NCBI GenBank assembly: GCA_964384905.1
Contig: CAYLND010000018.1
Coordinates: 1 to 39,402, forward strand
Length of the DNA stretch: 39,402 nucleotides
Direction of reading: 5' to 3'
Source: Gp22-AA3 sp964384905
GTDB taxonomy: Bacteria; Acidobacteriota; Polarisedimenticolia; Gp22-AA2
Under the pieces are notes generated by a model. The model was not told where the DNA came from. It searched no databases and saw only the letters and a list, made by a program, of their open reading frames with translations. Every line of letters begins with the position of its first letter. Within the stretch, counting starts at the first letter, position 1. Positions 1-9,200 of this stretch are shown here, one piece after another. Made by a program: the position numbers and the translations under genes.

Positions 1-57
1 CATTTATTCAACTGCGAGCAGGATATGGATCGTCTAGTCAGCGTGGTGTGCGACTAG
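1..57 (+). CDS. C-terminal end of a class V aminotransferase / cysteine desulfurase-like protein (partial)
   Basis: Frame 1 is open from the first base to a TAG at 55-57 and encodes 18 residues, HLFNCEQDMDRLVSVVCD. The pattern H-x-[FY]-N-x-E-x-[DE]-[IM]-D-R-L-V is what I know from the last helix of PLP-dependent cysteine desulfurase/selenocysteine lyase-like enzymes. The gene would lie mostly left of the window. It sits outside the first island repeat, so it may belong to a further island or to the backbone. The match is short, so this is only a suggestion. Confidence 0.3.
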   Translation, partial: HLFNCEQDMDRLVSVVCD

Positions 58-129
58 CAGAACTGAAGCATGGAGAAAGCGAATACAATGACCACTATTT
101 ATGAACGGCTAAGAGCTCTGCATATCACT

Positions 130-148
130 GTTCCCGCGTCCAGGATCT
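130..148. repeat. Short direct repeat upstream of island repeat copy 1
   Basis: These 19 bases (GTTCCCGCGTCCAGGATCT) recur exactly at 15837-15855. In both places they lie 22-24 bases before the ssrA-like core, and a further imperfect match (TCAAnAAGTTAG) leads into the core. Copy 2 at 2371 lacks this flank. The shared flank suggests that the DNA just left of copies 1 and 3 has a common origin, for example the outer end of related elements. Confidence 0.7.
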
Positions 149-170
149 CGCCCTGTGTCTTCAATAAGTT

Positions 171-350
171 AAGTGGTGGAGGCGGCGGGAGTCGAACCCG
201 CGCCTCCCGAAAACGCTAACTGTCTGATGGCGCGCGACTTTTCGTCAGATCTCGTTGGAAACTCGTTGCCTTGTGGTCAACTCGTTGTCCTCTGGAGTGC
301 TCTGGAGTCCTCTGGAGTCCTCCCCAGTTCTGGAGACATTTTGGAGACGG
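171..350 (-). repeat. Island repeat copy 1: ssrA 3'-end duplicate plus ~150 bp shared tail
   Basis: Bases 171-202 are identical over 32 bases to 27804-27835, the 3' end of ssrA including its encoded CCA and the T-arm. Beyond the core the sequence no longer follows ssrA. It matches copies 2 (2371-2550) and 3 (15879-16047) up to a common end at GAGACGG. Read on the minus strand, the tail encodes similar peptides ending RAPS-x-S-stop in all three copies, consistent with the 3' end of an integrase gene next to its attachment site. This copy has a 10-base extra TGGAGTCC-type repeat that breaks that frame. The duplicate is an attachment-site scar, not a functional tmRNA. Confidence 0.85.
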
Positions 351-597
351 TGCGGGAGATCCTGGAGGAAGTCCCAACCTCAACCTGCCGCGACCGGCTC
401 CTCGAGGACCGTGAGATACCCGATCGACAGCAACTGCGCCATCAACCAGGGCGAGGACCGCGGCGGCCCCGGCGCCTCCGGCGCGGGCCAAGGCGCGCGA
501 AGCCGGGATGCACGCCGCGCTCGAGGGCTTGGTCGTCGGCGACGCGCAGGAGAAGCGCGGCCAGGGTAGGATCGGACCGTTCCACCGAGAGAGACGG
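351..597. other. Intergenic, no supported gene
   Basis: Between the island repeat and the glycosyltransferase I see no convincing gene. A short stretch near 405-450 could be read as a frame-broken scrap resembling the C-terminal part of IS66-type transposases (RYPIDSNCAIN), but it is too short to call. Confidence 0.5.
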
Positions 598-2115
598 ATG
601 CGCAATCGGCTGGTGGCATGGTCGAGGAGCGATCTCGGAGTGCTGGTCTTGCTCGCACTCCTCCGGATCGTCCTGCACACGCTGAGCAACGGGCAGTACG
701 GCTTTCATCGCGATGAGCTGCAGACTCTGGACGACGCACGGCACCTGGATTGGGGGTTCGTGCCCTATCCACCAGTCACCCCGCTCTTAGGACGGCTGGA
801 GCTGATCGTGTTCGGGACGTCGCTGGCGGGATTTCGCCTGTTGGCGGCGATGGCGGTCAGCACGGCGATGGTCCTGACAGGTTTGATGGCTCGAGAGCTC
901 GGCGCCTCGCGACACATCCAGGTGCTCGCAGCCTTCGCTGCGGGAGTCTCCCCCGTGTCACTCGCGCAAGGCGCCGTCTTCCAGTACGTGTCGTTCGACT
1001 ATCTCTGGGGCGTCGGTGTTTCCTACCTCCTCGTGCGCCTCGCGAAATCGGACGACCCGCGCTTTTGGGTGGCCCTCGGTGTCGTGTTGGGCCTCGGGAT
1101 GGAGACGCGCTACACCATGGGCTTTCTCGCCCTGGGACTCGCCGGGGCGGTGTTGCTCACGCGCGCACGGCGATTTCTCGGCAGTGGCTGGTTATGGGTC
1201 GGCGCCAGCATGGCCGTGCTGACCTTCCTGCCCAACTTGATTTGGCAGGCGCAGCATCACTTCATATCGCTGGATTTCCTGTCGCAGCTGCACGCTCGCG
1301 ATCTCAGGCAAGGGCGCTATGACGGATTCTTCTCGGGGCAACTCTGGATCTGCGCGAATCCGGTCACGGCTCCGTTCGTGCTGCTGGGCCTGTGGTTCTA
1401 TCTCGTTCGGCGGAGCGGCCGCCCGTATCGTCTGGTCGGATGGACCGCCGTAGTGACCTTCGCCCTCTTCGCGCTGGCCGGGGCGCGTCCGTATTACACG
1501 GCGCCTCTCTATCCGGCCCTGCTCGCCAGCGGAAGCGTCTTGCTCGGGAGCTGGCTGGGTGCCTTGCGGCCGGCGGTGGCCCGGGCCATCCTCGTAGTTC
1601 AATGGACTGCGATGTCCGCGTCAGCGGCGCTGTTCGCGCTGATTCTCTTGCCCGTCGCGCCGATCGGCTGCCGCGTGTGGCGGTTGACGAGCCAAATCCA
1701 CGACCAATTCAGGGAAGAGATCGGTTGGCCGGACCTGGCGGCGAGCGTGGCGCGGGTTTACGGCGCTCTGTCTGCGGAGGAACATGCGCGGACCGGGGTG
1801 TTGACGGGCAATTACGGCGAAGGCGGCGCGCTGAATCTGTACGGACCGGCTCTCGGGCTGCCGCACGCCATGTGTCTGACGAACTCGCTGTGGTATCGAG
1901 GCTATGACTCGCGCGAGCCGCAGACGGTGATCCTGACGGGGTTCGATCTGCAGGAAGGGCGTGACTTGTTCGAGAGCTGCACGGTCGAAGCGAAGAACGT
2001 GAACCGCTATGGCGTGGTCAATGAGGAGTCGAAGGATCACCCGGACATCCTGCTGTGCAGAGGGCCGAAGTTCTCCTGGCCGGAATATTGGAGCAGGTCG
2101 CGGCGATTCGGATGA
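598..2115 (+). CDS. GT-C family membrane glycosyltransferase (ArnT/PMT-like)
   Basis: This 505-residue polytopic membrane protein resembles the glycosyltransferase family 39/83 (PF13231-type) enzymes, which transfer sugars from polyprenyl-phosphate donors at the periplasmic face of the inner membrane. After the first membrane helix comes a loop with HRDELQTLDDARHLDWGFV, whose acidic residues fit the catalytic DE of this superfamily. PPVTPLLGRLEL follows, then about ten hydrophobic segments and a soluble C-terminal domain from roughly residue 370. I chose the ATG at 598 over upstream starts because GAGAGA lies just ahead and the first helix follows closely. It is the only gene of island I, between repeat copies 1 and 2. 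The acceptor is unknown; lipid A, cell-wall glycan or protein are all possible. Confidence 0.75.
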   Translation: MRNRLVAWSRSDLGVLVLLALLRIVLHTLSNGQYGFHRDELQTLDDARHLDWGFVPYPPVTPLLGRLELIVFGTSLAGFRLLAAMAVSTAMVLTGLMARELGASRHIQVLAAFAAGVSPVSLAQGAVFQYVSFDYLWGVGVSYLLVRLAKSDDPRFWVALGVVLGLGMETRYTMGFLALGLAGAVLLTRARRFLGSGWLWVGASMAVLTFLPNLIWQAQHHFISLDFLSQLHARDLRQGRYDGFFSGQLWICANPVTAPFVLLGLWFYLVRRSGRPYRLVGWTAVVTFALFALAGARPYYTAPLYPALLASGSVLLGSWLGALRPAVARAILVVQWTAMSASAALFALILLPVAPIGCRVWRLTSQIHDQFREEIGWPDLAASVARVYGALSAEEHARTGVLTGNYGEGGALNLYGPALGLPHAMCLTNSLWYRGYDSREPQTVILTGFDLQEGRDLFESCTVEAKNVNRYGVVNEESKDHPDILLCRGPKFSWPEYWSRSRRFG

Positions 2116-2370
2116 CGGGATTCCGGCGGCGCCAGGAGCGCCCGATCGGCTCCATGCACCCGGTGCTGCTCGCTCTCGTCCGCGGCGTCGGCACCGCCTG
2201 TGCTCCTCCGCAGACTCAACGTCAAGCGGCTGAAGCGGCACTGAATGGCCCGGCCAACGCGGGAGTCAGGAGCAACGGCTAAGGACGTAACCACCGCTTC
2301 CGCTCGGTGTCGGACCAATGAGGAGTGAATCAACTTCTCCACCCTCGCCGCACGGGGGAAAGCAAGAGAG
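2116..2370. other. Island I distal non-coding stretch
   Basis: No supported gene. The only small ORF with a plausible look (ATG at 2245, 27 codons) has no recognisable ribosome binding site or homology that I can name. Confidence 0.5.
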
Positions 2371-2550
2371 ATGGTGGAGGCGACGGGAGTCGACCCCGCG
2401 CCTCCCGAAAACGCTAACTGGCTGATGGCGCGCGACTTTTCGTCACAACTCGCTGGAAACTCGTTGCCTTGTGGTCAACTTGTTGTCCTCTGGAGTGCTC
2501 TGGAGTCCCTCTTGGAGTCCTCCCCAGTTCTGGAGACATTTTGGAGACGG
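2371..2550 (-). repeat. Island repeat copy 2: diverged ssrA 3'-end duplicate plus shared tail
   Basis: Bases 2372-2400 match the ssrA 3' end with two substitutions (GCGGCGG to GCGACGG, and GAACCC to GACCCC). The following ~150 bases match copies 1 and 3 and end at the same GAGACGG. Compared with copy 3 there is a 12-base, frame-keeping insertion. The minus-strand reading VSKMSPELGRTP...SRAPSAS-stop stays open and resembles copy 3. This marks the junction of islands I and II. It is the most diverged core, so probably the oldest or least constrained. Confidence 0.8.
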
Positions 2551-2755
2551 AGCTCATGGTGGCGTAGAGACCGCGGCGGCGATGGCACCTCCTTGGCGGT
2601 CCGCACTTCAGGATCCAGATGCTGGGCTCACCTGCCTGACTCAGACTGCCGGGGTGCTTGCTGACAGTCGTAGCCTGAGCGGGCTGGTCTTTCCCGAATC
2701 CCGGGTGTACATTCTTGCATCGATAAGGCTGGTTGGTGACTGAGCTGAGGTTCAA

Positions 2756-3145
2756 TTGTCTACTCGCCTAACGCTTTTGGTGGTGATCCTCCTGTTCTTG
2801 GCGCAGACCGCCATGTTCGGAAGTGTGAGCTATCTCTGCCGGATGGATAGTAAGGTTCGCTCGACCTGCTGCTGCCAGAACTCGGGACAAGGGTTACCTT
2901 CAGCCTGTAGTCAAGTCAAGAAGGCATGCTGTTGCGAGATCCGGATCGAAGCCAAGGTTCTGTCGCCTGCTACCCTCTCCGACAGTACGGGATCCCTGGC
3001 GTTCGTGCCTCAGCTGGACCTGCCAGGTCTGGTCAGGAGCGAGGAGATACGACCAGCTCGTCAGGCGATCGTCCCGTTTGATTCGCTACCTCCTCCCGGC
3101 CGCGACAGACAGATCCACGTCCTGACCTGCTCCTTCCTGATCTGA
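2756..3145 (+). CDS. Small Cys-rich secreted protein heading the cus-type operon
   Basis: This 129-residue protein has an N-terminal hydrophobic segment typical of a signal peptide (about residues 5-24). A Cys-dense region follows, with YLCRM, STCCCQN, ACSQ and KACCCE, and the protein ends IHVLTCSFLI. It starts at TTG 2756: TGAGG sits 5 bases upstream and an in-frame TGA at 2741 excludes a longer form. Vicinal Cys clusters and its place ahead of an RND copper/silver pump point to periplasmic metal binding, but I know no named family for it. Its C-terminal tail resembles that of the protein at 15219-15650, which heads the opposing operon. Confidence 0.6.
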   Translation: MSTRLTLLVVILLFLAQTAMFGSVSYLCRMDSKVRSTCCCQNSGQGLPSACSQVKKACCCEIRIEAKVLSPATLSDSTGSLAFVPQLDLPGLVRSEEIRPARQAIVPFDSLPPPGRDRQIHVLTCSFLI

Positions 3146-3299
3146 TCTCTTCCACCAAGCTCTGAACCGAAGGCATCGGGCCGGCGAGCGCTAGGACTGC
3201 CTCGGTGCGATGAACACCCGAGCGCCTCCCGAATACGGGAGCCCTCGAACCCATCGCACTTGCGTCCGCCGGAGCAAAGGCTTGATGAGGAGGATCGAG

Positions 3300-4577
3300 A
3301 TGAACATTCGTGCACCATTCGTAGGCGCGCTCGTGATTGGGATGCTGTGCGTCCCGCACAGGACGGTCGCTCAGGAGACGTCTCCCCCAGAAGTTTCCCT
3401 GCAGGATCTCATGCGGGAAGCCCTGGAGCGAAACCCGGAGGTCCAGACGGCCCGCAGGATGGTCGAGTCCAAGCAGGCGAAAGTCCCCCAGGCCGGGGCG
3501 CTGCCTGACCCGACGCTCATGTATGGAGTCATAAACGAGGGACGCGCCGTGCCGTTCGAGACCCTGGGCGAGAAAGACTTCAGCGAGGCCTATATCGGGT
3601 TCACCCAGGACATCCCGTATGCCGGGAAGCGAGGACTGCGTGAAAAGGTAGCGACGGAGGCTGTCTCAGCAGAACAGTGGAAATACGAGGGAACCCGACG
3701 TCGCGTCGCGGCCCGAGTGGCCGAGGCGTACTACGACCTGTACGCCGCCGACGCAGGGCTGGATATCGTGACCCGGGAACTCGGTCTTCTCGATCAGCTC
3801 ACAAAAATCGCGAGGGCGCGCCTATCCGTGGGCCAGACGTCGCAGCAGGACGTGCTGGATGCCGAAGTCGAGTTGTCCCGGCTGGAGGAGCGCAAGAGTC
3901 TCCTCCAACAGCGGCGTGCCACGACGGAGGCGGCCATCGCCCAGCTGCTCTTCAAGACCGCTCCGGAGCCTCTGGGCCATGCGGGGCCCGTGACAGAAAC
4001 GCCACTCGTCGGCCAGCTTGCCGACGTCCTGGCCCGAGCGGAAGAAGAATCGCCCTTCTTGCGGGAGGCTCAGGCCCGGCAGACACGGGCGCAGCAACAA
4101 GTGGACCTGGCACATCGGGAGAGACTTCCCGACCTCGGCGTCAATGTCGTGTACCACAACCGAGGCGAGCTGGACCCCTACTACTCGTTCGGCGGGACCC
4201 TGACTCTTCCCATCTACGCCGGGCGTAAGCAGAAAAAGGCGATTGAAGAGGCAGGTGCCGACCTGGGGGCAGCACAAAGCGCGGAGGATGCCGCACGGGC
4301 GGCGGTCCGCTTCGAGGTGACGGAGGCGTATCTCATGGCCTCGACGGCCGATCGACTGGTGCGTCTCTACGATGAAGGCATCCTGAAACAGGCACGGCTC
4401 TCCCTCGATTCCGCGATCGCACAGTACCAGGTGGGGAAGGTGGACTTCCTGACGTTGATCTCCAGCTGGAGACGGCTGCTCGACTACGACCTGGCCTATC
4501 ACGAGCAGCTCGCCGAGCACGAAAAAGCGCTCGCGAGGATCTCGGTTCATGTGAGCCCCCATCCGGATCAGGGGTGA
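3300..4577 (+). CDS. cusC: Outer-membrane efflux channel of an RND metal pump (CusC-like, TolC family)
   Basis: This 425-residue outer membrane efflux protein would form the trimeric exit duct of the tripartite pump encoded with the next two genes. It has an N-terminal signal sequence ending near VAQE, then two OEP-type repeats (about 40-225 and 245-415) rich in long amphipathic helices, with LxxALExNPEV at the start as is usual in the family. The ATG at 3300 is preceded by AGGAGG at optimal spacing; an earlier in-frame ATG at 3210 has no such site and would bury the signal peptide. It has no lipobox, unlike the second TolC-like protein at 13316. The stop overlaps the region just ahead of cusB, indicating one transcript. 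The symbol is by analogy. Confidence 0.8.
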   Translation: MNIRAPFVGALVIGMLCVPHRTVAQETSPPEVSLQDLMREALERNPEVQTARRMVESKQAKVPQAGALPDPTLMYGVINEGRAVPFETLGEKDFSEAYIGFTQDIPYAGKRGLREKVATEAVSAEQWKYEGTRRRVAARVAEAYYDLYAADAGLDIVTRELGLLDQLTKIARARLSVGQTSQQDVLDAEVELSRLEERKSLLQQRRATTEAAIAQLLFKTAPEPLGHAGPVTETPLVGQLADVLARAEEESPFLREAQARQTRAQQQVDLAHRERLPDLGVNVVYHNRGELDPYYSFGGTLTLPIYAGRKQKKAIEEAGADLGAAQSAEDAARAAVRFEVTEAYLMASTADRLVRLYDEGILKQARLSLDSAIAQYQVGKVDFLTLISSWRRLLDYDLAYHEQLAEHEKALARISVHVSPHPDQG

Positions 4578-4591
4578 GGAAGGAGAGAACG

Positions 4592-6268
4592 ATGACGTGG
4601 AACCAGGAAGGGACACCACGGCGATTTCTCCATCGGCGCGCGCTGGCTGTCATCGGCATCTCTTCACTCCTATTCATCGCGGCGGGCGGTCTCTGGCTCT
4701 ACCGGCACACGATGCCGGCCGGGGACGGTGCGGGCGTCCGGACCGGGACCACCTATTACTGCCCGATGCACACGAGCTACAGATCTGACAAGCCGGGCAA
4801 TTGCCCCATCTGCAGCATGAAGCTGGTCCCTGTAGGGACCGCCTCACCCACACCGGAGGCTCTGGCCCAGTCCCCGGAGACCGGCGGGGGGCCGTCCACG
4901 GTCCCCGGATCGGCCCCCATGATTCGCATCGCCCCGGAACGTCAGCAGGTGATTGGCGTCAAGTTCGCTCCAGCCGCCACCAAGCCGGCTGAAGTCGAGA
5001 TTCGCGCCGTGGGTCGAGTGACTTTCGACGAGACGCGGATCGCGCACATCCACGTCAAGGTGATGGGCTGGATCGAGGATGTCTACGCCGATTTCGTCGG
5101 GGAGCCTGTGCGCGAGGGCCAGCCACTCTTCAGTCTCTACAGCCCCGAGCTCGTCGCCGCCCAGGAGGAATATCTCCTGGCCTTGCGGGGGCAGAAGGAG
5201 CTTGGAGGAAGCTCGTTCGAGCGAGTCTCGGAAGGGTCGCGCGCTCTCGTGGACGCTGCGCGCCGACGACTGGAGCTCTGGGACATGTCGTCCGACCAGA
5301 TCGAAGCGATCGAGAAGCAAGGAAAGGCCTCCCGGACCGTGACGATCGTGTCCCCGGTCGGTGGTGTCGTGACGGAGCGTGCCGCGTACCACCACGGCCG
5401 TACCGTCACACCGGACATGGACCTCTACACGATCGTCGATCTGTCCCGCGTCTGGGTGCAGGCAGAGGTCTACGAGTACGAGCTGCCGCATGTCCAGGTC
5501 GGTCAGCTCGCAGAGGCGGTCCTGCCCTACGATCCGGACAGGAAGCCCCTCGAAGGCAAAGTACGGTTCGTCGCCCCCGTCCTCGATCCGAAGACGCACA
5601 CCGCGGAGGTGCGCATGGAATTCCCGAACCCGGAACTCTCCCTGAGGCCCGACTCGTTCGCGAACGTGATCCTGAAACGGAGCCTCGGCCCGAAGCTCGT
5701 GATCCCGAAGGACGCGGTGATGCAGACGGGGACGGCGCAGTACGTCTTCGTCGACAAGGGCGACGGCTACCTGGAGCCCCGACCGGTCAAGGCCGGCCCC
5801 GAGGTGGCCGCTGGGATGGTCATTACCGACGGGCTTCGAGAGGGGGAACGCGTCGTCACCGCGGCCAACTTCATCGTCGATTCGGAGAGTCGGCTGAAAG
5901 GTGCGTTCGACGCGATGGGGAATCCCACTCAATCGACGCCGACCGCTGCAGCAGGCGCGTCTGCCATCGGCGTGGAGGTGACGACCCGGCCCTCGCCGGC
6001 CAGAATCGGCAAGAACCAGGTCCGGGTCAAGGTAATGGATGCCGACGGGCGTGCGATCGAGGACGCGCAGGTCGATGTGCGGCTCTTCATGCCTCAGATG
6101 ATCGGCATGTCCGCCGTGGACATCAGGACCGGCCTCCGTTCCGTGGGCCAGGGAGAGTATGCGGGCGAGGTGGAGATCCCGATCGCCTGGACGTTCTCGA
6201 CCACGGTGACCGTACGCCGGATGGGTCAGGTCATCGGCACCGCCGAGACCAGCGTCATCGCGAGGTAG
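4592..6268 (+). CDS. cusB: Periplasmic adaptor of an RND copper/silver pump with N-terminal metal-binding domain (CusB-like)
   Basis: This 558-residue membrane fusion protein links the inner-membrane pump to the outer-membrane channel and can hand metal to the pump. In order it has an N-terminal membrane anchor (about 15-38), a heavy-metal-binding domain with YYCPMH and GNCPICSMKLVP (about 56-80), then the HlyD/CusB hairpin, lipoyl and beta-barrel domains (about 115-430). A C-terminal domain extends to the end and may carry a further metal-handling fold. ATG 4592 is preceded by AAGGAGAG, so the in-frame GTG at 4574 is not needed. The gene lies 14 bases after cusC and 4 bases before cusA. A Cys-x2-Met-His pair with Cys-x2-Cys-x2-Met fits Cu(I)/Ag(I) binding, but metal identity is inferred. 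Confidence 0.88.
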   Translation: MTWNQEGTPRRFLHRRALAVIGISSLLFIAAGGLWLYRHTMPAGDGAGVRTGTTYYCPMHTSYRSDKPGNCPICSMKLVPVGTASPTPEALAQSPETGGGPSTVPGSAPMIRIAPERQQVIGVKFAPAATKPAEVEIRAVGRVTFDETRIAHIHVKVMGWIEDVYADFVGEPVREGQPLFSLYSPELVAAQEEYLLALRGQKELGGSSFERVSEGSRALVDAARRRLELWDMSSDQIEAIEKQGKASRTVTIVSPVGGVVTERAAYHHGRTVTPDMDLYTIVDLSRVWVQAEVYEYELPHVQVGQLAEAVLPYDPDRKPLEGKVRFVAPVLDPKTHTAEVRMEFPNPELSLRPDSFANVILKRSLGPKLVIPKDAVMQTGTAQYVFVDKGDGYLEPRPVKAGPEVAAGMVITDGLREGERVVTAANFIVDSESRLKGAFDAMGNPTQSTPTAAAGASAIGVEVTTRPSPARIGKNQVRVKVMDADGRAIEDAQVDVRLFMPQMIGMSAVDIRTGLRSVGQGEYAGEVEIPIAWTFSTTVTVRRMGQVIGTAETSVIAR

Positions 6269-6272
6269 CGCC

Positions 6273-9200
6273 GTGATCAACGCCATCATCGAGTGGTCGT
6301 CGCGGAACAGGCTTCTCGTGCTCCTCCTGGCGGCTATCGCCGTCGCGGCCGGCGTCCACGCGATCGGGCAGGTCCCTCTGGATGCGATCCCCGACCTCTC
6401 CGATCCCCAGGTGATCATCTACACGGAATGGCCGGGACGCAGCCCGGACCTGGTCGAGGACCAGGTCACCTATCCGATCGTGTCCTCCATGCTCGCCGCG
6501 CCGCACGTCTCGGTCGTCCGGGGCACCTCCGACTACGGCTTCTCGTACGTGTACGTGATCTTCGATGAGGGGACGGACCTCTATTGGGGTCGCTCGCGGG
6601 TCCTGGAGTACCTCGACAAGATCCGGGGCAAGCTGCCGGAGGGCGTGGCCCCGACTCTCGGGCCCGACGCGACCGGCGTCGGCTGGGCCTTCGAGTACGC
6701 CCTCGTCGATCGCACCGGCCGCCACAATCTGGCGGAGCTTCGGTCGTTCAACGACTGGTACGTCCGCTACTGGCTCGAGTCGGTGTCCGGGGTCGCCGAG
6801 GTGGCCACGGTTGGGGGGTTCGTCAAACAGTACCAGGTCACGGTGGACCCGAATCGTCTGCTGGCCTTCAACATCCCGCTGAACCGCCTCATCGACGTGA
6901 TACGCCACACGAACCGGGACGTCGGCGGACGCGTCGTCGAGTTCACCGGGAAGGAATACCTCGTCCGCGGCCGCGGCTATCTCAAATCGGTGGCCGACAT
7001 CGAGGATCTGCCGGTAGCGGCCGACGACAAGGGCACGCCGATCCTGGTCCGCAACCTGGCCACCGTGGCTCTGGGCGGCGACATGCGGCGGGGCATCGCC
7101 GAGCTGAACGGTGAGGGCGAGACCACGGGCGGGATCGTCGTCGTGCGCCACCACCAGAACGCCCTGGACGTCATCGATCGCGTCAAGGCCAAGCTCGAAA
7201 AGGTGAAGCCGGGGTTCCCGGAGGGCATCGAGGTCGTGACGACGTACGACCGATCGGACCTCATCCACCGTTCGATCGAGACTCTCATTCACACGCTGCT
7301 CGAGGAGCTGGTCATCGTCAGCCTCGTGATCCTCCTGTTCCTCCGGCACCTGCCCAGCGCGGCGATCCCGATCGTGACGATCCCCGTGGCGGTGATCATC
7401 GCCTTCATCCCGATCCAAGCCATGGGGTTGACGTCCAACATCATGTCGCTCTCCGGCATCGCCATCGCCATCGGCGCCCTGGTGGACGCCGCCATCGTGG
7501 TGGTCGAGCAGACCCACAAGAAGCTCGAACACTGGGAGGCGGAGGGACGGCAGGGAGACTACCACCGCGTGATCATCGACGCTGTCAAGGAGGTGGGAGG
7601 CCCATCGTTCTTCTCCTTGCTCGTCATCGCCGTCGCCTTCATCCCGATTTTCGCCCTGCAGGCTCAGGAGGGACGCCTCTTCAAGCCGCTCGCGTTCACC
7701 AAGAACACGGCCATGGCGGTGGCCGCAGTCCTCGCGATCACGCTCGACCCCGCGCTACGGCTGGTGCTGACGCGCATGGAACCGCTCCGGTTTCGTCCAC
7801 GCTGGCTCTCGGCCCTTGCCACCCGCGTGGTCGTCTCGAAGATGGAGCCCGAGGAGAAAACCTGGATTAGCCGCGCGCTCATGGCCGTGTACCATCCGGC
7901 CCTCCTGTTCGTGCTGCGGCATCGCTTCATGGTCGTTGTCACGGCCGTCCTGCTCCTGGCTGTCACCGTTCCCGTCTTCCTCGGCCTGGGCGAGGAGTTC
8001 ATGCCGCCGCTCAATGAGGGGACCATCCTCTACATGCCGATCACTCTGCCCGGGATCTCGGTGACCGAGGCCGGGAAGTATCTCCAGCTCCAGGACAAGA
8101 TGCTCAAGACCTTCCCGGAGGTCGAGAGCGTCTTCGGGAAGATCGGCAAGGCCGAGACGTCGACCGATCCGGCGCCTCTGAGCATGGTCGAGACGACCGT
8201 GGTGCTGAGGCCGGAGAAGGAGTGGAGGAGCCGGGCGGTCGAGCGCTGGTACTCACGCTGGATGCCGGAGCCGCTCAAGGCCCCCCTGCGCTGGCTCTGG
8301 CCTGAGGAGCGACGCCTGACCTGGGAAGAGCTGATCGAGGAGATGGACCGCGTGGTCCAGATCCCTTCTTTCGCCAACGCCTGGCTCTTTCCCGTGAAGA
8401 CGCGGATCGACATGATCACGACGGGAATCCGCACGCCCGTGGGCGTGAAGGTCCTGGGGCCTGACCTGGAGACGATCCAGACCATCGGACTCGCGGTCGA
8501 AAGTGCGCTGCAGCAGGTCCCCGGGACGCGCAGCGCTTTTTTCGAGCGCGTGACCGGAGGCTACTACCTCGATTTCAAGGTCAGGGCCGAGGAGGCCGCT
8601 CGTTATGGCCTCTCCGCGGGAGACGTGAACGACATCGTGGAGTCGGCCATCGGCGGCAACAACATCACAACGACGGTCGAGGGACGGGAACGGTATCCCG
8701 TCAACGTTCGTTACGCCCGCGACCTGCGCGACGACCTGCCGAAGCTCCAACGTGTCCTTGTGCCGACCCCGTCGGGCGCGCAGGTCCCTCTGGAGCAGCT
8801 CGCCAGCATCGAGCTTCTGACCGGACCGCCCATGATCAAGAACGAGGAGGGGTTCAAGGCCGGCTTCGTCTATGTGGACGTCACGGGTCGCGACCTGGGG
8901 AGCTACGTCGCAGACGCCAAGAAGGCGGTCGAGGCGAAGGTCACCGTGCCGGCCGGCTACCAGCTCTCATGGAGCGGCCAGTACGAATACCTTCTCCGTG
9001 TTCGTCAGAGATTGCTCGTCGTCGTGCCGCTGACGCTCGTGATCATCTTCCTGTTGCTGTACTTCAACACCGTCTCGATGGCCAAGACGCTGATCATCCT
9101 CCTCGCCGTACCTTTCTCTGCCATTGGGGCGATCTTCTTCCTCTGGTTCCTGGGGTACAACATGTCGATCGCGGTCTGGGTGGGACTGATAGCGCTCCTT

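Noticed and set aside
171..202. A tRNA or second tmRNA gene on the minus strand
   Set aside because: Only the acceptor 3' strand and T-arm are present. No 5' half or anticodon arm follows, at this copy or at 2371 or 15879.
300..350. CRISPR-like short repeats (TGGAGTCCTC runs)
   Set aside because: The runs are adjoining slips of a 10-base unit without spacers, inside the shared island repeat.
395..450. IS66 transposase fragment (RYPIDSNCAIN-like)
   Set aside because: About 15 residues with a needed frameshift; no further transposase sequence or inverted repeats.
2245..2328. Small gene of 27 codons (MARPTRES...)
   Set aside because: No good ribosome binding site, no domain, and it ends before the repeat; more likely chance.
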